DNA of 40,837 bases, from IMG/VR virus record IMGVR_UViG_3300025759_009508, positions 1-40,837 of that record; one strand, 5' to 3'. The translations under genes and the position numbers were made by a program. The stretch comes from a virus. Each line of letters begins with the position of its first letter. The first letter of the stretch is position 1. Positions 7,776-14,044 of the stretch are shown here, piece by piece. A model generated the notes under the pieces. The model saw only the letters and a program-made list of their open reading frames with translations, searched no databases and was not told where the DNA came from.

Positions 7776-8609
7776 TATAACACCACCAAGATCTTCTGCT
7801 TTCTTTGATATTGGTGTTGGAATAGAATGTCTATGTTGTGGAATTACTCCACCTGGATTAGTGACTATAATATCTGCACATACTGAATAATATGGAGACT
7901 TGGGGTGAAAATAAATTCCCTGTTTTTTAAGTTCTCCGCAATTCTTAAGTCGGGCAATCTCAAAGTCTAATCTTTTATTTGCAATCAATTGTTGTTGCAA
8001 TTCTATTTGAGTTGCTGCTGCTTGTTTACATTGTTCTTGTAATTTGGCATCTAATGGTTTGGACCAAGTAGCAGAAAATCCAAGACTCAAACTATAATTA
8101 TCTTTTTGACCTGTTCTTATTGGAACTCGATACAATATATCTCCTGGATTATCTAAAGATCCATCTTCATCAAGGTCTCTTAAATCATATACTGGATCAT
8201 TATAAAAATCTTCAAAGGGTTTCTGTGCCGATACGGCACCTGTTACATAGGGTGTAAAGTTGAGAGTGGGACCTTGACATTGTATACCTCCACCGTAGGT
8301 GTTCGTAATATAAGGTCCCTGAAGGACTTGTATAGCCTGGTTTGTAACGGAACCTGAAGAGTTAGCAACAGGAGCAGCAGTAGCAGAGACACCACCAACA
8401 GTTTCAGCATAAGAAGGAGAAGCAAATAATAATGTAATTACTGTGAGAAGATACTTGTAGTTGTTGTAACGCTGTCTAATTCCGTTGTTCTTTGTATAAT
8501 TGTTTGGTTTGAAATTCCAGGACCTTGATAAGTTTCTGTAAACTGAAATGCCTGTCCTGGTTTTGTTACTCTCCAGTTGGGTTTGTTGTTCAGATTTAGA
8601 TTTGTCCAT
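7761..8609 (-). CDS. Exported hypothetical protein, third gene of the minus-strand block
   Basis: 282 aa if started at the only in-frame ATG (complement of 8607-8609), but this overlaps the upstream gene by 172 bases and puts about 50 polar residues before a clear signal peptide (YKYLLTVITLLFASPSYA, cut before ETVGG). A non-ATG start near the upstream stop (about 8440-8470) is more natural. The mature part has a Gly/Asn/Thr-rich N-terminus, a DPVYDLRDLDEDGSLDNPGD acidic stretch, a Gln-rich helix and paired cysteines (C near KNCGEL and SVCADI). Cell-surface or virion protein inferred. Confidence 0.55.
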   Translation of the reverse strand: MDKSKSEQQTQLESNKTRTGISVYRNLSRSWNFKPNNYTKNNGIRQRYNNYKYLLTVITLLFASPSYAETVGGVSATAAPVANSSGSVTNQAIQVLQGPYITNTYGGGIQCQGPTLNFTPYVTGAVSAQKPFEDFYNDPVYDLRDLDEDGSLDNPGDILYRVPIRTGQKDNYSLSLGFSATWSKPLDAKLQEQCKQAAATQIELQQQLIANKRLDFEIARLKNCGELKKQGIYFHPKSPYYSVCADIIVTNPGGVIPQHRHSIPTPISKKAEDLGGVISTSP

Positions 8610-8881
8610 GATGAAGTCACCCCATCGATATTATTTGATGTAGAATTAGTTCCTGGTGTTATACTGGAACCATCCATTTGGACATTGGTTCCAGTTACAC
8701 TATATTGATATCCTGTATTATAATTTATAGAGTTTATAGTTTCACTTACTTTAGTTTTTGTTTCTGTTGTGGATGTTTGGGAACCTTGCGTAAAGTTGGG
8801 AACAACTGGAACTGCCCCTACTGGTTGAAGCAGACCATGTAGAATACTTAAAATTAAACCCAATCCAATAGATTCTTTCAT
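8438..8881 (-). CDS. Exported Ser/Thr/Asn-rich protein, second gene of the minus-strand block
   Basis: 147 aa. Seen: an N-terminal hydrophobic signal (IGLGLILSILHGLLQPVGAV), then Thr/Ser/Asn-rich strands (SVTGTNVQMDGSS, FQFTETYQGPG, TTELDSVTTTTS). The phrases 'YQYSVTGTNV' and 'FTETYQG' echo 'SYSVSGSNV' and 'FTEAFTQG' in the next gene upstream, so the two may be distant relatives. It starts right after that gene's stop. Function unknown. Confidence 0.6.
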   Translation of the reverse strand: MKESIGLGLILSILHGLLQPVGAVPVVPNFTQGSQTSTTETKTKVSETINSINYNTGYQYSVTGTNVQMDGSSITPGTNSTSNNIDGVTSSWTNLNLNNKPNWRVTKPGQAFQFTETYQGPGISNQTIIQRTTELDSVTTTTSIFSQ

Positions 8882-9385
8882 TTATCTAACGGTAATTTCA
8901 GATACGAATTGTCCTGTTGCACTTGTACCAGCACCACCGGCAGTTAGAGGTCCGATAGTACCTGCAGAATCAATAGAACCTGCAAGAGTTCCTGCGACAC
9001 CACCGGCAGTTGTAGTGACTTCTCCATAAGCAGGGAGAGAACCTACAACACCTGAAGAAACTGATGTTCCGGAGTTGATCACATTAACGGCATCACCTTG
9101 TGTAAATGCTTCTGTGAAGGTGACTGCTGCACCATCGGTTGTTTGTGTGTATGTGCCAGCATTCATTGTTGCTGCAGAGGTGGCACTTGCAGGTGCTGTA
9201 AGACCACCAAGAGTTGCTGAAACATTACTACCACTTACGGAGTATGAACTTCCAATTCTTGTTGCTTGTGATGCTGCTGCATCAACAGTCAATTGAACAC
9301 TTGAAGATAATCTACTTGTAATATCGGCATGTGCCGAAGGTGTCATCAAAAACATCATACCAAAAAAAAGCAGTGATTTTTTCAT
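8882..9385 (-). CDS. Exported Ala/Thr/Gly-rich beta-type protein, first gene of the minus-strand block
   Basis: 167 aa from the ATG whose complement is 9383-9385; an ATG 12 bases earlier adds MHRK. Seen: a signal peptide (KKSLLFFGMMFLMTPSAHA) and a low-complexity Ala/Thr/Gly/Ser mature region (SVSGSNVSATLGGL, GTYTQTTDGAAVTFTEAFTQGD, AGGVAGTLAG) with almost no charged residues, typical of beta-rich surface proteins. It heads the only minus-strand transcription unit in the window. Function unknown. Confidence 0.65.
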   Translation of the reverse strand: MKKSLLFFGMMFLMTPSAHADITSRLSSSVQLTVDAAASQATRIGSSYSVSGSNVSATLGGLTAPASATSAATMNAGTYTQTTDGAAVTFTEAFTQGDAVNVINSGTSVSSGVVGSLPAYGEVTTTAGGVAGTLAGSIDSAGTIGPLTAGGAGTSATGQFVSEITVR

Positions 9386-9417
9386 TTTTCGATGCAATTT
9401 GTTTGTAATTATTTAGT

Positions 9418-9425
9418 TATAAATA
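9418..9425 (+). promoter_or_regulatory. Late promoter box TATAAATA
   Basis: TATAAATA 24 bases before ATG 9450, in the divergent gap between the minus-strand block and the plus-strand coiled-coil gene. Confidence 0.6.
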
Positions 9426-9449
9426 ATGTGAAATAAAATTTGATTTGAA

Positions 9450-9683
9450 ATGAACGAACAGCAAAATCACCTTTCGCAATTAATCGAACAAAGAGTAGCA
9501 CTGTCGCAAAAGTTGGAAGGAATCCAAACACAATCCACAAGAACCAGAGATTTAATGTTAAAGACTCAAGGTGCTATTGAGTATTTGGAAGCAACCGGAG
9601 TCAAATTGCCGGAACCAGAGATCACCGAAGAAGCAGAAGCAGAAGCAGAAGTATCTGAGACGGAAGTTGTAGAAGAGGGTTGA
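9450..9683 (+). CDS. Coiled-coil protein with an acidic tail
   Basis: 77 aa. Seen: a Gln/Leu-rich helical N-terminal half (HLSQLIEQRVALSQKLEGIQ) fit for a coiled coil, and a tail with repeated Glu-Ala (EEAEAEAEVSETEVVEEG). Preceded by a late promoter box. Its end overlaps the -35 of the next promoter. Function unknown. Confidence 0.6.
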   Translation: MNEQQNHLSQLIEQRVALSQKLEGIQTQSTRTRDLMLKTQGAIEYLEATGVKLPEPEITEEAEAEAEVSETEVVEEG

Positions 9684-9708
9684 CGGATACTGATTAATCT
9701 CTTATAAT
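9680..9708 (+). promoter_or_regulatory. Sigma70-type promoter upstream of the tRNA region
   Basis: TTGACG (9680-9685), 17 bases, TATAAT (9703-9708). It is well placed to transcribe the HNH remnant and tRNA-Arg. Confidence 0.7.
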
Positions 9709-9843
9709 AAACATGTTGAGATTGCTCATAAAAAAGCAGTATCAACCTTTGAGGGAGACACTTTAATAAGTGTTATAAACTCAAAAGAAAACTTAATGGC
9801 ATTATGTCCTAATTGCCATTGGGAGTATGATCACAATCTGTGA
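9694..9843 (+). pseudogene. HNH endonuclease remnant (C-terminal part only)
   Basis: An open frame of 49 codons without an ATG start ends at TGA 9841-9843. Seen: VEIAHKKAVS, then NSKENLMALCPNCHWEYDHN at the end. This is the C-terminal pattern of HNH nucleases (an E-x-x-H element followed by NL.LLCPNCH). The first zinc cysteines and N-terminal half are missing, and a promoter replaces the upstream coding part. Inference: the leftover of a homing endonuclease gene beside the tRNA genes. Confidence 0.65.
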
Positions 9844-9850
9844 TTACTTT

Positions 9851-9923
9851 GCCCCGTTAGCTCAGGAGACAGAGCACGAACCTTCTAAGTTTGCGGCCGG
9901 GGGTGCGAATCCTCCACGGGGCG
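9851..9923 (+). tRNA. tRNA-Arg (anticodon TCT)
   Basis: Cloverleaf drawn by hand: acceptor GCCCCGT/ACGGGGC, D stem GCTC/GAGC, anticodon stem CGAAC/GTTTG with loop CTTCTAA (TCT at 9884-9886), T stem GGGGG/CCTCC. Reads AGA, a common codon in this AT-rich genome. Odd: the T loop is TGCGAAT instead of TTCGAAT, so position 55 is G. CCA is not encoded. The discriminator is G9923. Confidence 0.9.
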
Positions 9924-9956
9924 TTGGTCCTTATGGACCTTCCTGACTAAACCCAC

Positions 9957-9985
9957 TTGACAAGAACTCAATCTTGTCTTATACT
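9957..9985 (+). promoter_or_regulatory. Sigma70-type promoter for tRNA-Gly
   Basis: TTGACA (9957-9962), 17 bases, TATACT (9980-9985), 46 bases before the tRNA-Gly 5' end. So each tRNA has its own early-type promoter. Confidence 0.75.
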
Positions 9986-10031
9986 ACCTCTTGTGTGGAG
10001 GAAGTGTGTCGGGAGAGCAATCTCCCATTTT

Positions 10032-10102
10032 GCGGAATTAGTTTAGAGGCAAAACTAAAGGTTTCCAACCTTTCGTCACCAGTTCGATTCTGGTATTCCG
10101 CT
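10032..10102 (+). tRNA. tRNA-Gly (anticodon TCC)
   Basis: Acceptor GCGGAAT/ATTCCGC, D stem GTTT/AAAC, anticodon stem AAAGG/CCTTT with loop TTTCCAA (TCC at 10064-10066), T arm ACCAG TTCGATT CTGGT. Reads GGA, a codon used often in the neighbouring genes. CCA not encoded. A TTTCGGG/CCCGAAA hairpin (10102-10127) follows at once and may set the 3' end. Confidence 0.93.
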
Positions 10103-10137
10103 TTCGGGTTATCCGAATATCCCGAAAAATTGATGAG

Positions 10138-10145
10138 TATAAATA
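10138..10145 (+). promoter_or_regulatory. Late promoter box TATAAATA in a palindrome
   Basis: TATAAATA sits inside GAGTATAAATACTC, 95 bases before the first barrel gene. The leader that follows holds small hairpins (GAACC/GGTTC near 10174-10189; TGCGG/CCGCA near 10200-10219) and ends in GAGG before the ATG at 10241. Confidence 0.5.
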
Positions 10146-10240
10146 CTCCGTTACTTACTGTAACGAATTACAACAGAACCAGTCGAGGTTCTTAACATCT
10201 GCGGGTAACCATTCCGCAAGTAAAAAAACGAGGAAAACAA

Positions 10241-10615
10241 ATGTTCAAAACGACTATCGCTGCAGCTGCCGCTGCAATTGCTCTTGCCCCTGCTGCCGCC
10301 CTAGCCGGACCCTATGTCAACGTCGAAGCCAATTCTGGTTGGACTGGATCTGATTATGGTGGGACTGCCACAGACCTGCACGTAGGTTACGAAGGTGAAC
10401 TGGGTGAGTCTGCATCCTACTACGTCCAAGGAGGAGCTACTGTAGTCTCCCCTGATGGTGCTGAAAGTGACACTGTTCCTTCTGGTAAGGCAGGTCTCGG
10501 TCTTGCACTGACCGACGCACTGGGTGCATATGGTGAAGTCTCCTTCGTCGGTTCAGGTGACTCTGACATCGACCGTGGTTATGGAACCAAATTGGGTCTT
10601 AAGTACTCCTTCTGA
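10241..10615 (+). CDS. Exported small outer-membrane beta-barrel-like protein (copy 1)
   Basis: 124 aa. Seen: an Ala-rich signal peptide cut before GPYVNVEA, then alternating strands (DLHVGYEGELG, SYYVQGGATVV, AGLGLALTDALGAYGEVSFVG, GTKLGLKYSF) ending in phenylalanine. Terminal aromatic residues and short alternating strands are typical of outer-membrane barrels. It resembles the next gene (10818) in length, GPYV start, 'GY/YEW' middle and KY-x-F end, so the two are paralogues. A good ribosome-binding site (GAGG) precedes the ATG. Inference: a small porin or surface barrel. It has its own terminator and a late-type promoter, unlike its paralogue. Confidence 0.65.
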   Translation: MFKTTIAAAAAAIALAPAAALAGPYVNVEANSGWTGSDYGGTATDLHVGYEGELGESASYYVQGGATVVSPDGAESDTVPSGKAGLGLALTDALGAYGEVSFVGSGDSDIDRGYGTKLGLKYSF

Positions 10616-10646
10616 TCTTCCATATAAAATAAACATCTAGATGTTC

Positions 10647-10673
10647 GGGGACTCTGACGAGGGTCCCTTTTTT
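10647..10673 (+). terminator. Rho-independent terminator after barrel gene 1
   Basis: GGGAC...GTCCC with an outer G-T pair and a run of T. It is preceded by the perfect palindrome AACATCTAGATGTT (10632-10645). Confidence 0.8.
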
Positions 10674-10730
10674 ATGCTTTGGTTTATAGGAGGTTAAAAT
10701 TAGTATAACCCACTCTATATACTGAGGTTT

Positions 10731-10786
10731 ACTTTAAGTCAACTTAACTCTTACTTAAAGACAGATCTGAATGGGTTTGTTATAAT
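10731..10786 (+). promoter_or_regulatory. Pho-box-like triple repeat and promoter of the barrel-2/pstS operon
   Basis: Three 8-base repeats at an exact 11-base period: ACTTTAAG (10731), ACTTAACT (10742), ACTTAAAG (10753), separated by 3 bases. Known: cyanobacterial Pho boxes are tandem 8-bp (C/T)TTAA(C/T)-type repeats with 3-bp spacers, bound by PhoB/SphR, and cyanophage pstS responds to host phosphate stress. TATAAT (10781-10786) follows; AAGACA (10758-10763) lies 17 bases before it as a poor -35, as expected of an activator-dependent promoter. Confidence 0.7.
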
Positions 10787-10817
10787 AACCAAGTAATCAC
10801 AAAACAAGAAAAAACAA

Positions 10818-11174
10818 ATGAAAGCATTCGCAGTTGCCCTGCTCGGTCTGGCGATCTCCGCCCCCGCTATAGCAGGTCCATATGTAGAGTCCAAGTCCGA
10901 GTTCAAAGGAACTGATGAGGAGTTCGGTAAGCAAGTCCACCAAGGTCGTGTTGGATATGAGTGGAAGACAGGAAACTTTGCTCCATACATCGAAGGTGGT
11001 GCTGGAGTATCTGTTCCCGATGGTGGTGAGCAAGAAGGTTTTACTGCTCTTGAAATCGGCAGTAAAGTAAAGATTACTGACAATTTCAGTGCTTATGGTA
11101 AGTGGGAAAACATCTTCCAAGAAGATTCTACTCGTGATTGGAAAGTCGAAGTCGGCACTAAGTACAAGTTCTGA
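10818..11174 (+). CDS. Exported small outer-membrane beta-barrel-like protein (copy 2), co-transcribed with pstS
   Basis: 118 aa. Seen: a signal peptide (KAFAVALLGLAISAPAIA, cut before GPYVESK), then short strands (GRVGYEWKTGNFAPYIEGGAG, KVKITDNFSAYGKWENIF split by turns, VEVGTKYKF) ending in phenylalanine. Paralogue of the gene at 10241. It lies behind the Pho-box-like repeat, and pstS begins 10 bases after its stop, so the pair is one operon. Inference: an outer-membrane channel or surface protein made under phosphate stress, perhaps helping phosphate cross the outer membrane. A role in the virion cannot be excluded. Confidence 0.65.
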   Translation: MKAFAVALLGLAISAPAIAGPYVESKSEFKGTDEEFGKQVHQGRVGYEWKTGNFAPYIEGGAGVSVPDGGEQEGFTALEIGSKVKITDNFSAYGKWENIFQEDSTRDWKVEVGTKYKF

Positions 11175-11184
11175 GCATTAGATA

Positions 11185-12144
11185 ATGAAACTCAAAGCAA
11201 TCGCAGCAGCTACAGCAACTATTCCTCTTATGGTTGCCTGTGGTGGATCTAAAGAAACATTTCAAATAAGTGGAGCAGGTGCTACATTCCCTGCTCCACT
11301 TTATACAGCATGGTTTCAAACCATGGCAAGTGAAACTGGCAATCAAGTAAACTATCAAGCAGTTGGTAGTGGTGCTGGTGTCCGTCAGTATATGGCTGGT
11401 ACAGTTGACTTTGGTGCCAGTGATGGTGCTGTAAGTGATAAGAAGCAAGATATCCCCATGATTCATATTCCTATGACTGGTGGTGCTATTGTTCCTGCTT
11501 ACAATATGCCTGGTTGTGATGTCAAGATGACACAGACACAACTTGCTGATGTATATCTTGGTAAGATTACTAACTGGTCCACCTTCGGGTGTGCTGATGC
11601 TAAGATCCTTCCTGTATTCCGTTCTGATGGTAGTGGCACCACAAAAGGTTTCACTAACTCACTATCAGCATTCTCTCCCGAATGGAAAGAGAATGTCGGC
11701 ACAGGTAAGGCAGTAAAGTGGCCTACTGGTGTTGGTGGTAAAGGTAACTCTGGTGTTGCCGCACAAGTTAAACAAGTTCCTGGTGCCATTGGTTATCTAA
11801 ACTATGGTTATGTGAATGGTGGTAAGTTTCAACAAGTATCCTTACAAAACAAAGCAGGTAACTATGTAAAAGCAAATGCTGAAACATCTGCAGCAGGTCT
11901 ATCAAGAATTGTCTTGGACGATCAACTTCGTGGTGCTGATGCTAACCCTGCTGGTGCCAATGCATACCCTATTGTCTCCCTTACTTGGGTCCTAGCATAC
12001 CCTGAGTCTAAGACTGGGGTGAAAGAAACTCTTCGTTATATGTTGAGTGAGAAATCACAGGCAATGTCTGATAGTCTTGGTTATGTTCCACTCCCTGAGG
12101 ACCTTCGTCAGAAAGCACTTGCTGCTGTTGACAGTATCGAATAA
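11185..12144 (+). CDS. pstS: Periplasmic phosphate-binding protein PstS
   Basis: 319 aa, normal length. Seen: an N-terminal signal with a possible lipobox (PLMVAC, Cys about 19), then SGAGATFPAPLYTAWF, VGSGAGVRQYMAGTVDFGASD, FRSDGSGTTKGFTNSLS and ALSxxSQA-like end. GAGATFPAPLY, DFGASD and SDGSGTT are the phosphate-contacting loops of PstS. It binds inorganic phosphate for the host PstCAB ABC transporter; the phage carries no pstC/A/B here, so it must work with host proteins. Placed second in a Pho-box operon and followed by a strong terminator. Known auxiliary metabolic gene of cyanomyoviruses. Confidence 0.95.
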   Translation: MKLKAIAAATATIPLMVACGGSKETFQISGAGATFPAPLYTAWFQTMASETGNQVNYQAVGSGAGVRQYMAGTVDFGASDGAVSDKKQDIPMIHIPMTGGAIVPAYNMPGCDVKMTQTQLADVYLGKITNWSTFGCADAKILPVFRSDGSGTTKGFTNSLSAFSPEWKENVGTGKAVKWPTGVGGKGNSGVAAQVKQVPGAIGYLNYGYVNGGKFQQVSLQNKAGNYVKANAETSAAGLSRIVLDDQLRGADANPAGANAYPIVSLTWVLAYPESKTGVKETLRYMLSEKSQAMSDSLGYVPLPEDLRQKALAAVDSIE

Positions 12145-12156
12145 TATAAGTATAGT

Positions 12157-12181
12157 GGGGGACAATAGTCCCCCTTTTTTT
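12157..12181 (+). terminator. Rho-independent terminator after pstS
   Basis: GGGGGAC / GTCCCCC, loop AATA, followed by seven T. Perfect 7-bp stem. Confidence 0.92.
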
Positions 12182-12358
12182 ATGAAAAAGAAAATCAAAA
12201 AGTCGGAACAAAAAATTGCAGACTGTGATAACATTTATGATATGATTGAGATATTACAGAGTCGTATTGAGGAAATAGAAAATGAACACACGCAATTGAT
12301 TCGTAAGATGGGAGAACTAAATAGTCGCGTAGACGACTTTTCTACAAATGAAAATTAA
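12182..12358 (+). CDS. Small coiled-coil protein
   Basis: 58 aa, ATG 12182 directly after the T run of the pstS terminator. Seen: a Lys-rich start, then a heptad-like helix (IYDMIEILQSRIEEIENEH and on to RVDDF). Overlaps the next small gene by 11 bases. No ribosome-binding site is clear. Function unknown. Confidence 0.5.
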   Translation: MKKKIKKSEQKIADCDNIYDMIEILQSRIEEIENEHTQLIRKMGELNSRVDDFSTNEN

Positions 12359-12524
12359 TCTTTGGTACTCTAAGAGTATGAGTCAATGGAGATGGACTCT
12401 CTGTGAAGAATTTAAAAATGGTGTTACGAAAGTAGAGCAACATGCCGGACAACGTGAGAAATTGCGAGATGCAATGAATGATGTTGCTAATACAGTAGAG
12501 TATATGTTAGAAGAAAAATTATAA
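12348..12524 (+). CDS. 58-aa hypothetical protein
   Basis: ATG 12348 to TAA 12522-12524. Seen: a Trp-rich start (INLWYSKSMSQWRWTL) and a helical acidic end (REKLRDAMNDVANTVEYMLEE). The 11-base overlap with the upstream gene and the abutting late promoter box support it. Function unknown. Confidence 0.5.
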   Translation: MKINLWYSKSMSQWRWTLCEEFKNGVTKVEQHAGQREKLRDAMNDVANTVEYMLEEKL

Positions 12525-12527
12525 ATA
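12520..12527 (+). promoter_or_regulatory. Late promoter box TATAAATA
   Basis: TATAAATA overlapping the stop of the previous gene, 33 bases before the ATG at 12561. Confidence 0.6.
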
Positions 12528-12560
12528 ACTGAAAACTGAAGACGTATAAAGAATTATACA

Positions 12561-12818
12561 ATGGAAAATATAAAGATTAGGTGTCGTTCCTGTGGAAAGG
12601 AATTGGAAGGACACCCGAGTAAGACAGTTTCTTGTGGTTGTTCTAATATGGCAACTATTCGTGGTGATAAGATTTCAGCAATTGACTTATCAAATGTTGT
12701 TATGGTAAACTCTTATCAGTCTAAAAATAAAAAAGGAGTTCTTTCACAGGAAGATATTCTGTGGCAGGAACAAAGAAAGCAACGCAAAGTTCGTAAAATG
12801 AATTTTGAGACTAGGTAA
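12561..12818 (+). CDS. Zinc-ribbon-like small protein
   Basis: 85 aa. Seen: IRCRSCGKEL and SCGCSN, giving C-x2-C and C-x-C pairs 15 residues apart, typical of a small zinc ribbon. The rest is polar, with a basic tail (RKQRKVRKMN). Late promoter in front. Possibly a nucleic-acid-binding regulator; family not recognised. Confidence 0.6.
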   Translation: MENIKIRCRSCGKELEGHPSKTVSCGCSNMATIRGDKISAIDLSNVVMVNSYQSKNKKGVLSQEDILWQEQRKQRKVRKMNFETR

Positions 12819-12838
12819 TATTAGGAAATCAAAATAAG

Positions 12839-12866
12839 TTGACGAATACAAATTAGTAACTATTAT
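12839..12866 (+). promoter_or_regulatory. Sigma70-type promoter
   Basis: TTGACG (12839-12844), 16 bases, TATTAT (12861-12866), just before the ATG at 12874. A start site within or just before that ATG would leave almost no leader, so it may serve 13034 onwards as well. Confidence 0.5.
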
Positions 12867-12873
12867 AGCTAAT

Positions 12874-13053
12874 ATGTATTTCAATCTAAAAACCATGGAC
12901 GAGCACACCTACAATAACTGGGTGAAAGTCAAAGAAACTTTTGAGTCATCTGGAAATACCGACAATTTCTTTTATCAGAGAGCATGTGTAATTGTTTCTG
13001 GTGGTCCGGATCCTATTGATAAAATGATGAAAAATGAACCATCGGATGGATGA
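12874..13053 (+). CDS. 59-aa hypothetical protein
   Basis: ATG 12874 to TGA 13051-13053. Seen: YNNWVKVKETFESSGNTDNFFYQRA, written here in two parts of a helical soluble protein, then VIVSGGPDPIDKMM. If the promoter at 12839 is used, translation could begin at a later ATG (12895, MDEHTYNN). Overlaps the next gene by 20 bases. Function unknown. Confidence 0.5.
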   Translation: MYFNLKTMDEHTYNNWVKVKETFESSGNTDNFFYQRACVIVSGGPDPIDKMMKNEPSDG

Positions 13054-13249
13054 AATAAAATCAGAACAATATGTCACTCAAAAAGAGTGTCAGGAGATGA
13101 TCGACGATGCTATTCGGAGACACAATAGAAACGCAGGTATTATCAGCATGTGTGTGGGGTGGGTTGTCTTATGTTTATTTGCTGAGGGCCTTCTCAGATT
13201 GATTGGTGTTATTCCACCATTACTACCATGGTTACAAATTAAGTTATAG
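13034..13249 (+). CDS. Single-span membrane protein
   Basis: 71 aa (or 67 from ATG 13046). Seen: a charged N-terminus with KECQEMIDDAIRRHNRN, then a hydrophobic helix (IISMCVGWVVLCLFAEGLL) and a Pro-rich hydrophobic end. Function unknown. Confidence 0.55.
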   Translation: MNHRMDEIKSEQYVTQKECQEMIDDAIRRHNRNAGIISMCVGWVVLCLFAEGLLRLIGVIPPLLPWLQIKL

Positions 13250-13258
13250 GAGAATTTT

Positions 13259-13729
13259 ATGAAAGTAGGAATGATTGGTTTAGGTCGTACTGGTGAAGGT
13301 ATGTCCCGTCGTATGATTGAAAAAGGGATTGAAGTTTGGGGTTATAGTAGTAGTAGCTATGAGAATGCCTGTGGACAATATGAAGCAGGATACATTAGTG
13401 GTGTTACTACTTCATTAGAGTATCTTGTCCAAGCAGTTAAATCTGATGGTCTTAGATATACTAGTGCCGGAAAAGTTCCTGGTATCTTTCAAATCACACT
13501 CCCAGAGCAAAAGGCAGAAGACACACTTGATGAGTTACTACCTTTACTTGAGGAGGGTGATATCATCATTGATCACAGTACCACAGACATAAGAAAATGT
13601 CAGGAACTGGAACTGTACTGTTCTAAGTTAGGTATCTTATATATTTTCTCTGGGGTATATGGAGCACATGTTGCTATTGATGCTTGCGCTAAAATTTTTC
13701 AATCCTTATCACCAGGAAATATAAAATGA
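13259..13729 (+). CDS. gnd: 6-phosphogluconate dehydrogenase-like, NAD(P)-binding domain only (truncated)
   Basis: 156 aa, about half or less of a full-length Gnd. Seen: VGMIGLGRTGEGMSRRMIEKG (nucleotide-binding loop, residues 3-23), TLPEQKAEDTLDELLPLLEEGDIIIDHSTTDIRKCQEL, matching the Gnd N-domain order. The usual D-x-G-x-SGG substrate loop is replaced by IFSGVYGAHVAIDAC, and the whole helical C-terminal domain with the catalytic lysine is absent. A strong ribosome-binding site (AGGAG) precedes ATG 13259. Full gnd is a known cyanophage auxiliary gene for NADPH production. Inference: a decayed or re-purposed copy, not an active oxidative pentose-phosphate enzyme. Confidence 0.75.
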   Translation: MKVGMIGLGRTGEGMSRRMIEKGIEVWGYSSSSYENACGQYEAGYISGVTTSLEYLVQAVKSDGLRYTSAGKVPGIFQITLPEQKAEDTLDELLPLLEEGDIIIDHSTTDIRKCQELELYCSKLGILYIFSGVYGAHVAIDACAKIFQSLSPGNIK

Positions 13730-13857
13730 CCTTAGCACATGTCTTACTTTGGGGAACACTACCCTTTTTATGTGCCACCATTTATTTCGGGCACAGAAAA
13801 GGTGAAAATGTCTACTATGAAAGTGACAAATATGACGGAAATGGAACAGCGCATTAA
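13726..13857 (+). CDS. 43-aa membrane mini-protein
   Basis: ATG 13726 forms an ATGA overlap with the gnd stop. Seen: a hydrophobic helix (LAHVLLWGTLPFLCATIYFG) and a polar tail (GENVYYESDKYDG). Its frame overlaps the next gene by 50 bases. Function unknown. Confidence 0.5.
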   Translation: MTLAHVLLWGTLPFLCATIYFGHRKGENVYYESDKYDGNGTAH

Positions 13858-14044
13858 AATGAGACATGCGTTTGCCATGTCTTCATTTTCTAGAATGTTT
13901 TCTCCAAATAAAATTACACATGAGATGAGAACACTTTGTATTGACTGGTCTGAAAATATTGATGAAATTCCACCTGCTAAAGACTTATATCAAGTTGATC
14001 GTTACTTTTTAGAACTATGGAAAACATGGTCATTGCCTTCATAG
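13808..14044 (+). CDS. Hypothetical protein
   Basis: 78 aa from ATG 13808, preceded by AAAGGTGAA; ATG 13841 is an alternative. Seen: Met/Arg-rich helical start (MEQRIKMRHAFAMSSFSRMF), then LCIDWSENIDEIPPAKDLYQVDRYF. Soluble. Function unknown. Confidence 0.55.
   Translation: MSTMKVTNMTEMEQRIKMRHAFAMSSFSRMFSPNKITHEMRTLCIDWSENIDEIPPAKDLYQVDRYFLELWKTWSLPS

Noticed and set aside
10103-10128. Terminator after tRNA-Gly
   Set aside because: The stem is good, but no T run follows on the plus strand; more likely a processing signal.
9844-10140. Phage attachment site at the tRNA genes
   Set aside because: No integrase, no repeated tRNA 3' end, and the phage type is strictly lytic.
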